Positions 1 through 7,018 of a stretch of DNA of 21,521 bases are shown here, piece by piece; position 1 is the stretch's first letter, and each line of letters begins with the position of its first letter. The notes beneath the pieces were generated by a model. That model saw only the letters and a list, made by a program, of their open reading frames with translations, was not told the DNA's origin and did not search any database. Source of the DNA: an uncultured Ruminococcus sp. (GTDB lineage Bacteria > Bacillota > Clostridia > Oscillospirales > Acutalibacteraceae). The DNA lies in NCBI GenBank assembly GCA_902773045.1, contig CACYDE010000174.1, forward strand, positions 1 to 21,521. The letters are read 5' to 3'. The position numbers were made by a program, and so were the translations under genes.

Positions 1-178
1 CATAACTCTCCGAACCCGACTTTTTAAACACGTGAAGATAGTTCGTTTGTTACATAACTCTCCGAACCCGACCGAAAGTTAATCTTTTACGGTCAGTTCT
101 TGACCAACTTTATTGAAAGTCTCGTTTTTCTTTCAACAAACCTTGATAATTTGCCTGCGGCGCTCGCCGCCTTTTTTT
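1..178. repeat. Dispersed intergenic repeat, copy 1 (incomplete at the window edge)
   Basis: The phrase CATAACTCTCCGAACCCGAC occurs at 1-20 and again from 53, separated by a block containing ACACGTGAAGATAG. From about 75 the sequence runs through TTTTACGGTCAGTT and a tail that ends in a GC-rich hairpin at 157-170. The same blocks, in the same order and orientation, recur at 4937-5372 between rimP and nusA, so this is one repeat family present twice in the window. A further ACACGTGAAGATGG follows at about 179. The spacing of the first unit is shorter than in the other copy, as if part of a unit was lost by recombination. No coding frame explains it. Confidence 0.75.
157..178 (+). terminator. 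Terminator-like hairpin at the end of the repeat
   Basis: GCGGC (157-161) pairs with GCCGC (166-170) across a four-base loop and is followed on the plus strand by C and seven T. The corresponding hairpin in the second repeat copy (about 5356-5370) lacks the T run. Which transcript it would stop is not visible, since anything upstream on this strand lies outside the window. Confidence 0.45.
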
Positions 179-180
179 AC

Positions 181-379
181 ACGTGAAGATGGTCTTAGAT
201 TTACTGTCCACAACTCAAGCACTTTTCCTGTCGAACCAAACAGTTGATTCTATCTTACTGCATTGACGTCACCCATCCCCCCCTTTCCCTCGAGGAAAAG
301 GGGGCTTTTAGGCTGTGGCTTCGCCCACGCCTATTGGAGACTGCGTCCCTAAACTCCTGCCATTCGAACTTCATGTTTT
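181..379. other. Intergenic stretch with two hairpins, no gene seen
   Basis: No reading frame with a ribosome binding site was found. Two strong hairpins stand out. At 279-304 a C5T3C2 arm pairs with GG-A4-G5 (one bulged A) and is followed on the plus strand by CTTTTA. At 311-330 GGC-GTGG pairs with CCAC-GCC around a TTCG-containing loop. These could be part of another dispersed repeat or weak terminators; the sequence does not decide. Confidence 0.4.
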
Positions 380-470
380 CTTAAGGCAATACCCCACAGA
401 GGCAGTGCCAAATATGCAAGCAGATTTGGTGCTGAGCCGTTAGGCGTACTTTGTGCTGTGTTGCCTTAAG
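380..470. mobile_element. 91-bp MITE-like element with terminal inverted repeats
   Basis: The left end CTTAAGGCAATACC (from 380) is mirrored by the right end GTGTTGCCTTAAG (to 470); the inverted repeats are about 22 bp with four or five mismatches. Inside, GTGCCAAAT (405-413) can pair with ATTTGGTGC (424-432), giving a nested stem. There is no room for a transposase. A second copy of the left half starts at 21433. The element sits nine bases past the infB stop codon. Calling it a miniature transposable element is inference; it could also be a mobile terminator or processing element. Confidence 0.55.
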
Positions 471-479
471 TTATGGATA

Positions 480-2954
480 TCAGTCTTCACGATATTCTTC
501 AATAATAAACGATTCAAGAATATCCCCTTCTTTGAGATCCGAGAACTTCTCAAGACCGATACCGCATTCGTAGCCTGCGGATACCTCCTTAACCGCGTCC
601 TTGAACCTCTGGAGAGAACTCATCGTATCTTCAAAAATTACTATTCCGTCACGAACAACACGAACCTGCGAATTTCTCATGACCTTACCGCTGAGAACAT
701 AAGAACCTGCGATAAAACCGACATTTTTAATCTTGATAACATTACGGCATTCTGCACGTCCGAGAACTACTTCTCTCGTCTTCGGCGCGAGCATACCCTT
801 CATCGCACTCTCAATTTCCTCAATACAGTCGTAAATAATTCTGTAACAGCGGAGATCTACTCCGTCACGCTTTGCATTTTCTTCTGCGACCGGATCGGGT
901 CTTACGTTAAATCCGACTATGATCGCGCTTGACGCAGAAGCAAGCATAACGTCAGATTCTCTGATTGCGCCTACCGCTCCGTGGATCACATTTATTCTTA
1001 CTTCATCGTTCGACAGCTTTTCAAGCGATTGCTTTACCGCTTCAACCGAACCCTGAACGTCCGCTTTAACAATGATCTTAAGTTCCTTGACTTCACCCTG
1101 CTGCATCTGCTCAAAAAGGTTGTCAAGCGTCACAACACTCGGCTTCTGAGCGTTGAACTGCTCTTCCTTAGCCTTTGACTTTCTCTGTTCAACAAGCTCA
1201 CGCGCAAGTCTCTCGTCGGAAACTGCGTTGAAAACATCACCGCCCGACGGAGCTTCGTCAAGACCCGTGATCTCAACAGGATAAGACGGACCTGCTTCCG
1301 TAACTCTTTCTCCTCTGTAGTTAGTCATAGCTCTGACCTTACCCACAGATGTTCCGGCAACAACGATATCACCCACTTTGAGAGTTCCGTTCTGAACAAG
1401 CATAGTCGCAACAGGACCTCTTCCTTTGTCGAGACGTGCTTCGATAACAGTACCCTTTGCGGCTCTGTCGGGATTTGCTTTCAGTTCTTTCATATCCGCA
1501 ACGAGCAGAACCATTTCCAGAAGATCTTCGATTCCGATTTTCTTTTTCGCCGAAACAGGGATACACGGAACGTCTCCGCCCCACTCTTCGGGAACGATAT
1601 TGTATTCCGTAAGCTGCTGCTTCACCATTTCAACGTTTGCGCCCTCTTTGTCGATCTTATTGATAGCGACAATGATCGAAACGTTGGCAGCCTTCGCATG
1701 GTTGATAGCCTCAATTGTCTGAGGCATGATTCCGTCATCGGCAGCAACAACAAGGATCGCAATATCCGTGACCTGAGCGCCTCTCGCTCTCATGGTTGTG
1801 AAAGCCTCATGACCTGGGGTATCGAGGAATGTGATCTCCCTGCCGTTGACCTGAGCGCGGTATGCGCCGATATGCTGAGTAATTCCGCCTGCTTCCGTAG
1901 CCGTTACGTTTTCCTCTCTGATAACGTCAAGAAGAGATGTTTTTCCGTGGTCAACGTGACCCATAACAACAACGACGGGTGCTCTTTCAACGAGGTTCTC
2001 ATCAGAGTCTTCGCTGTCGTCGATAATTCTCTCTTCGATCGTTACTACGACCTCACGCTCAACCTTTGCGTGAAGTTCCATTGCAGCAAGAGATGCTGTG
2101 TCAAAATCTATAACATCATTCACTGTGGCCATCTGACCCATTGAGAAAAGAACCTTGACCACTTCGGAAGCTGTGACCTTCAATCTCATCGCAAGCTCCG
2201 AAACAACGATCTCATCGGGGATCTGAACCGTGATAGGCTTGCTTTTTCTTTCCGCAGCGATTCTCTTCAAGCGCTCTGCTTCGGTTTCCTTTCTGGAATT
2301 CTTCGGCTTTCCTCTGCGCTGTGACTTCTGATTGATCTTCTGCTTGCTGACGGTATTGTCGCTTTTAATTTTTTCGCTTGCAAGGTTGTCGTATTTTTCG
2401 TTGTATCTCTCGATGTCAACAACTGCCGCTCTGGTGTCGATAACTCTTCTGCGGCTGCCGTTGTCATCCTTGTTTTCATTATTGTTCCCTGCCTTAGAGG
2501 AATTATCCTTCCCGGGTGCAGCCTTCTCTTTTGAAGCCGCAGGCTTTTGCTCCGACTGCTTTCTCTTTCCGTCGTTTTTCTGTCTTTCGTCGGACTTTGG
2601 CGCGTTGTTTCTGTTTCTTCCCTGAGTTTCGTTCTTTTGATCGTTCTTCCTGAACACTTTTTTATCGCCCGAGGGCTTTCTTGCGTCCTTGGGCTCTTTT
2701 GAAGCTTCGGGCTTCACTTCTTCCGAAGGAGCCTCTGCCGCCTTATTTCCCGAAGAAAGATAATCGTCCAAGCTTTCGACTCTGTTCGTCTGAGTGAAGT
2801 GCTCGAAAACAACGTTGAGTTCTTCCTCCGTCAGAGTGGACTGTGAATTTTTCTTTTTCGCATTTTCCGAATGCTCCGAAAGCGCGTTTGCGATATCCTT
2901 CGGCGAAACATTAAGATCTTTCGCGATTTCACTAACCTTATATTTTATCATCAT
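480..2954 (-). CDS. infB: Translation initiation factor IF-2
   Basis: IF-2 is the GTPase that places initiator fMet-tRNA on the 30S subunit and promotes 50S joining. The protein is 824 residues from the chosen start. An N-terminal IF2_N-type segment is followed by a long Lys/Asn/Glu-rich linker (about residues 60-230). The G domain shows G1 GHVDHGKT (332-339), G2 GGITQHIG (356-363), G3 DTPGH (378-382) and G4 NKID (432-435), followed by the usual C-terminal domains. The ATG at 2954 has AAGGAGG nine bases upstream; a longer frame reaches 3017 but lacks this site. A second ATG follows directly at 2951. The gene is last in the rimP-nusA-rnpM-ylxQ-infB operon within the window and starts four bases after the ylxQ stop. 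Confidence 0.98.
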   Translation of the reverse strand: MMIKYKVSEIAKDLNVSPKDIANALSEHSENAKKKNSQSTLTEEELNVVFEHFTQTNRVESLDDYLSSGNKAAEAPSEEVKPEASKEPKDARKPSGDKKVFRKNDQKNETQGRNRNNAPKSDERQKNDGKRKQSEQKPAASKEKAAPGKDNSSKAGNNNENKDDNGSRRRVIDTRAAVVDIERYNEKYDNLASEKIKSDNTVSKQKINQKSQRRGKPKNSRKETEAERLKRIAAERKSKPITVQIPDEIVVSELAMRLKVTASEVVKVLFSMGQMATVNDVIDFDTASLAAMELHAKVEREVVVTIEERIIDDSEDSDENLVERAPVVVVMGHVDHGKTSLLDVIREENVTATEAGGITQHIGAYRAQVNGREITFLDTPGHEAFTTMRARGAQVTDIAILVVAADDGIMPQTIEAINHAKAANVSIIVAINKIDKEGANVEMVKQQLTEYNIVPEEWGGDVPCIPVSAKKKIGIEDLLEMVLLVADMKELKANPDRAAKGTVIEARLDKGRGPVATMLVQNGTLKVGDIVVAGTSVGKVRAMTNYRGERVTEAGPSYPVEITGLDEAPSGGDVFNAVSDERLARELVEQRKSKAKEEQFNAQKPSVVTLDNLFEQMQQGEVKELKIIVKADVQGSVEAVKQSLEKLSNDEVRINVIHGAVGAIRESDVMLASASSAIIVGFNVRPDPVAEENAKRDGVDLRCYRIIYDCIEEIESAMKGMLAPKTREVVLGRAECRNVIKIKNVGFIAGSYVLSGKVMRNSQVRVVRDGIVIFEDTMSSLQRFKDAVKEVSAGYECGIGLEKFSDLKEGDILESFIIEEYRED

Positions 2955-2958
2955 ATTG

Positions 2959-3273
2959 TCATTCCTCCTTATCATCGGCAAGCTTCTTTTCAAGACTTCC
3001 GGCGAATCCTTCATCATCTACCGAAACGACCGCTGCCGTTTTTCCCACGGCGGCGCTGAGTTCCTGCTTTGAACTCTTTATTACAATACTATGCACATTA
3101 TATTCCTCAGCATTTTTAAGTACGATCTTTTTTGTGTTTGGGGAAATATCGCTTGCCATAACGACCAGCTTTGCGCTGCCCTTGCTCATAGAGTCGACCA
3201 CGGGGTCACAGCCGATCGTAAGTTTTCCCGCTCTTCTGATAAGACCTAAAAAGCCAAGAATTTTACTGTTCAC
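2959..3273 (-). CDS. ylxQ: YlxQ, L7Ae/L30e-family RNA-binding protein
   Basis: This small protein (104 aa) has the L7Ae/L30e/S12e/Gadd45 pattern: an N-terminal LGLIRRAGKLTIG segment, then KLVVMASDISPNTKK. The family binds kink-turn RNA, and the operon position between rnpM and infB is diagnostic of YlxQ. Its exact role is not established. The start is a GTG at 3273, overlapping the end of rnpM by 11 bases. The likely Shine-Dalgarno AAGGAGG lies inside rnpM about 12 bases upstream, which suggests translational coupling. Confidence 0.93.
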   Translation of the reverse strand: MNSKILGFLGLIRRAGKLTIGCDPVVDSMSKGSAKLVVMASDISPNTKKIVLKNAEEYNVHSIVIKSSKQELSAAVGKTAAVVSVDDEGFAGSLEKKLADDKEE

Positions 3274-3568
3274 TTTTTTCGAGCGCCTCCTTCATCACCT
3301 CATAAACGTTTTCGGGGATCCTGCATGAAAGCGCTCTTTCGAGCCTTCTCGCCTTTCTTGCGGTTTCAAAGCATTTTATATCACGGCAGATATAAGCTCC
3401 GCGGCCTGCTTTTTTTCCCGTAAGATCGAGCGATATTTCGCCCTGAGATACGACCTCGCCCTCGTCATTCTTTTCTTCGGGGGCTTTAACAACTCGAATA
3501 AGCTCCTTTTTCGGTTTCATCTCACCGCAGCCGTTACACTTTCTCAGGGGTATTTTCTTTTTAACCAC
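3263..3568 (-). CDS. rnpM: YlxR/RnpM family RNA-binding protein
   Basis: The YlxR fold (PF04296) is recognisable from an N-terminal KIPLRKCNGCGEMKPKKEL, with a Cys-x2-Cys pair, and the signature GRGAYICRD followed by a basic helix. The B. subtilis homologue has been described as an RNase P modulator, hence RnpM. The likely start is GTG at 3568, giving 101 aa; a GGCGGA Shine-Dalgarno lies six bases upstream. Upstream in-frame codons overlap the repetitive Glu-coding end of nusA and encode an implausible Lys/Arg run, so the longer frame to 3703 is rejected. The gene begins 22 bases after nusA ends and overlaps ylxQ. Confidence 0.93.
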   Translation of the reverse strand: MVKKKIPLRKCNGCGEMKPKKELIRVVKAPEEKNDEGEVVSQGEISLDLTGKKAGRGAYICRDIKCFETARKARRLERALSCRIPENVYEVMKEALEKSEQ

Positions 3569-3590
3569 AGTCACTCCGCCTTTCCGAACA

Positions 3591-4925
3591 TCACTCCGAA
3601 GCTTCTTCGCTTTCGGACTCTTCCGTCGTTTCCGCTTCTTCCGCTTCTTCCGCTTCTTCCGTTTCTGCGGTTTCTTCCTTGACAGTCTCAACTTCTTCGG
3701 CATTCTCGGAAGAACCTTCGTTCTGAGCGGTTACATCTCCGATCGCCTCGGACGCTGCGGAAATATCAATATTTTCCTCAGCTTCGGTATTTTCCTCCCG
3801 AGCCTCGTCATCCTTTTTTTCGGGATCATCTTCGCCGTAGAAACCGCTTTCGGGTCGGATATCGACCTTCCAGCCCGTAAGTCTCGCAGCGAGTCTTGCG
3901 TTCTGACCTCTGTTTCCGATAGCAAGTGAAAGCTGGCTGTCCGGAACAGTGACCCGACACGCTTTGTTCTCCTCGTCAATAATTTCTACGCTGAGAACGT
4001 TGGCAGGCGAAAGAGCCGCAGCGATGAACTCTTCGGGTTTTTCCTTAAACTCAATGATATCTATTTTTTCTCCGCCAAGCTCCTCAACGATCTTGGCAAC
4101 TCGGATTCCCCTTGAACCTATGCATGCGCCCACGGAATCCACGTCGGGGTTTGTGCTGAGAACGGCAAGCTTTGTTCTCGAACCGGCTTCTCTCGCGATA
4201 GACTTTATCAGAACTGTTCCGTCATAGATCTCCGGGACTTCAAGTTCAAAAAGTCTTTTCACAAACTCGTTGCATGTTCGGCTGATAACGGCGCGTGGAC
4301 CTTTGTTCTTTCCTTTTTTTCCGGGTTCATGTTCCTTTACGTCAGCAATATAAACCTTAACACTGTCGCCCTCTTTTAGTTCCGCAATACCGACCTGTTC
4401 TGCCTTTGTCAACGTAGCGATCGACTTATCTATTCTTATCGAAGCATTTCCCGTTGTCGGGTCGATATTTTCAACTACCGCGGTAACGATCTCCTGATTC
4501 TTCTTCTTAAACTCTTCGAGAGTGATCTCCCTCTCCTTATCTCTTATTCCCTGACGAATAACGCTTCTTGCGTTCTGAACCGAAATTCTTCCGAGATTTT
4601 TCGTATCAACGGGAATTCTGACCTTACTTCCTACGATCGCGTGAACATCAATTTCTCTCGCTTTTGACTCATCGATTTCACGGTCGCTGTCGGTGACCTC
4701 GTCAACCACCGTTTTCTGAATATACGCCTGAAAAATACCCTTCTCGATGTCAACCGCAAAAACAACGTCGTCATTGTTATAATTGCTCTTACAAGCCTTC
4801 TCGATAGACTTCTTTATATTCTCCAGCATTGCTTCCATGGGAATACCCTTGGTCTTTTCAAGCTCCTGCATAGCAGAGAACATTTCCTTCAAATCATTAC
4901 CCTTATTAACATCCTTCTTCTTCAT
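3591..4925 (-). CDS. nusA: Transcription termination/antitermination factor NusA
   Basis: NusA binds RNA polymerase and nascent RNA, modulating pausing and intrinsic termination. From ATG 4925 the protein is 444 aa. It has the N-terminal polymerase-binding domain (about 1-140), an S1 domain (about 145-215), KH1 with IGSRG (about 269-273) and KH2 with IGNRG (about 336-340). The last 80 or so residues form a very acidic Glu-rich tail with EEA repeats, in place of the AR domains of E. coli NusA. The ATG has AAGGAG seven to nine bases upstream; an in-frame TTG at 4931 is less well placed. Upstream, instead of the usual close junction with rimP, there is a tandem-repeat array that abuts the Shine-Dalgarno. 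Confidence 0.97.
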   Translation of the reverse strand: MKKKDVNKGNDLKEMFSAMQELEKTKGIPMEAMLENIKKSIEKACKSNYNNDDVVFAVDIEKGIFQAYIQKTVVDEVTDSDREIDESKAREIDVHAIVGSKVRIPVDTKNLGRISVQNARSVIRQGIRDKEREITLEEFKKKNQEIVTAVVENIDPTTGNASIRIDKSIATLTKAEQVGIAELKEGDSVKVYIADVKEHEPGKKGKNKGPRAVISRTCNEFVKRLFELEVPEIYDGTVLIKSIAREAGSRTKLAVLSTNPDVDSVGACIGSRGIRVAKIVEELGGEKIDIIEFKEKPEEFIAAALSPANVLSVEIIDEENKACRVTVPDSQLSLAIGNRGQNARLAARLTGWKVDIRPESGFYGEDDPEKKDDEAREENTEAEENIDISAASEAIGDVTAQNEGSSENAEEVETVKEETAETEEAEEAEEAETTEESESEEASE

Positions 4926-4936
4926 TTCCAATCTCC

Positions 4937-5372
4937 TTTTTTAACACGTGAAGTTTTTTAAATACGTGAAGATAGTTTTAGAGTTACATAAATTCACGCA
5001 CCCGACCGAGAGCTGACTTTTTACGGTCAATTCCCGACCAACTTTTTTAAACACGTGAAGATAATTTCCTTGTTACATAACTCTTCGTACCCGACCGATA
5101 GCTGACTTTTTACGGTCAATTCCCGACCAACTTTTTTAAACACGTGAAGATAATTTCCTTGTTACATAAATTCACGCACCCGACCGATAGCTGACTTTTA
5201 CGGTCAATTCCCGACCAACTTTTTTAAACACGTGAAGATAGTTTCCTTGTTACATAACTCTTCGCACCCGACCGATAGCTGACTTTTTACGGTCAGTTTC
5301 GTACCGACTTTGCTGATAGACTCGTTCCTCTTTCAAAACCCTTGTTAATTTACCTGCGGCGCTCGCCGCACC
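4937..5372. repeat. Tandem array of about 89-bp repeats inside the rimP-nusA operon
   Basis: The marker ACGTGAAGATA occurs at 4964, 5053, 5142 and 5230, giving periods of 89, 89 and 88 bases. Each unit contains a CACGTGAAGATA block, GTTACATAA, CGCACCCGACCG or CGTACCCGACCG, TTTTACGGTCAATT and CCCGACCAACTTTTTT. The last unit continues into a tail (about 5297-5372) that resembles 95-171 and ends in a GCGGC/GCCGC hairpin. Within each unit GACCG and CGGTC can pair. An additional degenerate pair of TTTTTTAA-ACGTGAAG blocks lies at 4937-4971, next to the nusA Shine-Dalgarno. There is no plausible coding frame, promoter or transposase. Confidence 0.9.
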
Positions 5373-5413
5373 GACTTGATTGATTATCTCATTTGCCGAT
5401 AATTATGATATCA

Positions 5414-5896
5414 TTACATATCAAAATCATCAAGCTTAATATAAACGGCTTCTTTCCTGTTGAACGTTACTTCGTTCTCACCGCCGTGATCCTCAATAGT
5501 TACTTCACCGTTTTCATAGGCTTTGAGTTTTCCGTCAAATTCCTTTCCTATTCCTTCGATGGGTCTTATCATCTTCACCAAAACGTCCGAACCGATATAT
5601 GCCGAAAAATGCTCGTCTTTCACAAGCTCTCGCTCTATCCCGGGTGAACAAACTTCAAGACAATATTCGCCGTCGATCGGGTCAAGCTCATCAAGCGGAG
5701 CGTCTATCGCGCGGCTGACCTTTTCACAGTCATCTATGGAAATACCGTTCTCGCTGTCAATGAATATCCTGAGATACCACTGAGCGCCCTCCTTGACGTA
5801 TCTTACGTCCCAAAGCTTTAATCCGAAACCGTTCACAATAGGTTCAACCAGCTTCGTCACCGCAAGAACAGTATTTCCGCCTTTATTTTTTGCCAA
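5414..5896 (-). CDS. rimP: Ribosome maturation factor RimP
   Basis: RimP assists late assembly of the 30S subunit. The 160-aa protein has the typical pattern: VTKLVEPIVNGFGLKLWDVRYVKEG, then LRIFIDSENGISIDDCEKVSRAID, and the diagnostic YCLEVCSPGIERELVK, followed by the C-terminal SH3-like domain. The length matches the family (about 150-160 aa). The start is TTG at 5896, with GGAGGGA about five bases upstream. Extending to 5944 would translate the leader hairpin and is rejected. It is the first gene of the operon; nusA follows only after a 488-bp gap filled with repeats. Confidence 0.96.
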   Translation of the reverse strand: MAKNKGGNTVLAVTKLVEPIVNGFGLKLWDVRYVKEGAQWYLRIFIDSENGISIDDCEKVSRAIDAPLDELDPIDGEYCLEVCSPGIERELVKDEHFSAYIGSDVLVKMIRPIEGIGKEFDGKLKAYENGEVTIEDHGGENEVTFNRKEAVYIKLDDFDM

Positions 5897-5910
5897 CAAA
5901 ATCCCTCCGT

Positions 5911-5949
5911 TACAAATACAAAGGAGCGGGCTTTCAAAACCCACTCCTT
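5911..5949 (-). terminator. Leader hairpin before rimP, candidate NusA-responsive attenuator
   Basis: On the minus strand AAGGAGTGGG (5949-5940) pairs with CCCGCTCCTT (5930-5921), a ten-pair stem with one G-U and a nine-base loop. It is followed by the interrupted U-rich TGTATTTGTAA and then the rimP Shine-Dalgarno. It lies between the rimP promoter and gene. Intrinsic terminators with weak U tracts are the kind that depend on NusA, and B. subtilis NusA is reported to autoregulate its operon through leader termination. The autoregulatory role here is inference; the hairpin is plain in the sequence. Confidence 0.65.
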
Positions 5950-5972
5950 ACTTTACAATATTTTACTTTAAT

Positions 5973-6001
5973 ATTATAACACAGTTCCCGATAAATATCA
6001 A
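5973..6001 (-). promoter_or_regulatory. Sigma-A promoter of the rimP-nusA-infB operon
   Basis: TTGATA (6001-5996) and TATAAT (5978-5973) are separated by exactly 17 bases on the minus strand, with TGTGT before the -10. A start near 5966 would give a leader of about 70 nt that contains the hairpin at 5921-5949. Confidence 0.85.
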
Positions 6002-6083
6002 GCATAATTTTTTTAAGATCCGAATTTTTTCATACTGAAAAAACAATGTCCGCAGCCAAAACATTATCGTCTGTCAATTAAAT

Positions 6084-6119
6084 CTTCCGATTCCGATTTA
6101 TCCGTACCGCCCTCGGAAG
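6084..6119 (-). terminator. Weak terminator-like hairpin after the hypothetical gene
   Basis: CTTCCGA (6119-6113) pairs with TCGGAAG (6090-6084) on the minus strand, followed by ATTTAATT. The loop is about 22 bases and the U tract is poor, so function as the terminator of the gene ending at 6196 is uncertain. The rest of 6002-6195 holds nothing recognisable. Confidence 0.35.
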
Positions 6120-6195
6120 TCTCTTGAATTGCAGACAACGACCCACGAAATACCGATCAAATTCTGTTTTCATGCCGTAAAATTGGTAATACGAA

Positions 6196-6720
6196 TCACT
6201 TGAAATATTTCACATACCACGGATTATCTTCTACGAAGTCTGATTTTCTGTACCACTCTTTCGAACTCTCGCCATCGGTGAAAGACGGTGAGATCACAAG
6301 AGTATTGTTGTCATCTTTCAATTCGACTCTGATATCATCGGAAACCGTTCCTATGTCGGTCAAGACCATAGTTCTGCCGTCCTTAAAATGATAATTAAAC
6401 GATGCTATCTTGACTCTTTCTATCGGCAGCGATCCGAGTCCGATCATCGAACCGGCATCAGTCGCCGAATAATATGTCACCTGTTCTTCGTCAAAGTTAA
6501 GGATCAGTGCGCTCTCCATGCTAAAGCCCGCCATGCCTACTTTGTCCACTCTCACCCACTCGTCCGATGCGAGAACTTCCTTCAATTCCTTCACGGCTGC
6601 TCGGCTTGATATATAACCTCCGATCTTGAACGCTCCGAGAGCGGCGGCAAATATCGCCAGCCCCACCGCGGCAATAGTTACGCTTTTCTTGTTATCTCTG
6701 ATAAAACCCGCAATGTCCAT
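6196..6720 (-). CDS. Hypothetical membrane-anchored protein
   Basis: I do not recognise this 174-aa protein. Residues about 14-36 form one hydrophobic segment (VTIAAVGLAIFAAALGAF), preceded by a short charged N terminus with two Lys, so the bulk should face outside the cytoplasm. The remainder is mostly beta-like and polar (for example WVRVDKVGMAGFSMESALIL, ending in EDNPWYVKYFK), with no cysteines. The start is ATG 6720, with GGAGGT eight bases upstream; a longer frame to 6831 has no such site. It appears monocistronic between the rimP promoter and fba. No consensus promoter was found upstream. Confidence 0.8.
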   Translation of the reverse strand: MDIAGFIRDNKKSVTIAAVGLAIFAAALGAFKIGGYISSRAAVKELKEVLASDEWVRVDKVGMAGFSMESALILNFDEEQVTYYSATDAGSMIGLGSLPIERVKIASFNYHFKDGRTMVLTDIGTVSDDIRVELKDDNNTLVISPSFTDGESSKEWYRKSDFVEDNPWYVKYFK

Positions 6721-6940
6721 AATATACCTCCAATTTATAAATGTGCAGCTATGACACGCAAAATCCCGTTTGACAGAACATATGACGCAGACGCGCAAAA
6801 CATTTTCCGACCGTTTTTCCGGGTATGCCACGCTGCCGGTTTATATAAAGTTTAACATAAAGAAAAATATAAATCAAAACAAAAAAATAAAGAAATACAA
6901 AATTATTTTAGTGAAGCTGCCGGCAGCTTTATTTCCGGAC

Positions 6941-6985
6941 AAAAGAAAAAACCTGCCCATAAAGCAGACGCTTACGGACAGGTTA
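6941..6985 (-). terminator. Intrinsic terminator of fba
   Basis: On the minus strand AACCTGTCC (6984-6976) pairs with GGGCAGGTT (6958-6950), followed by TTTTTCTTTT. It lies about 35 bases past the fba stop codon. A separate perfect 16-bp palindrome (6914-6929) follows and may be a second stop. Confidence 0.85.
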
Positions 6986-7018
6986 AAATTACAGTTCAAT
7001 AACCGATGACAGAAAAGA

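Noticed and set aside
3569..3703. Longer N terminus for the YlxR protein with a Lys/Arg repeat run
   Set aside because: It is the out-of-frame reading of the Glu-repeat tail of nusA, and a GTG with a good ribosome binding site exists at 3568.
4937..5372. CRISPR array
   Set aside because: The 88-89 bp period is made of conserved sequence throughout; there are no unique spacers and no cas genes.
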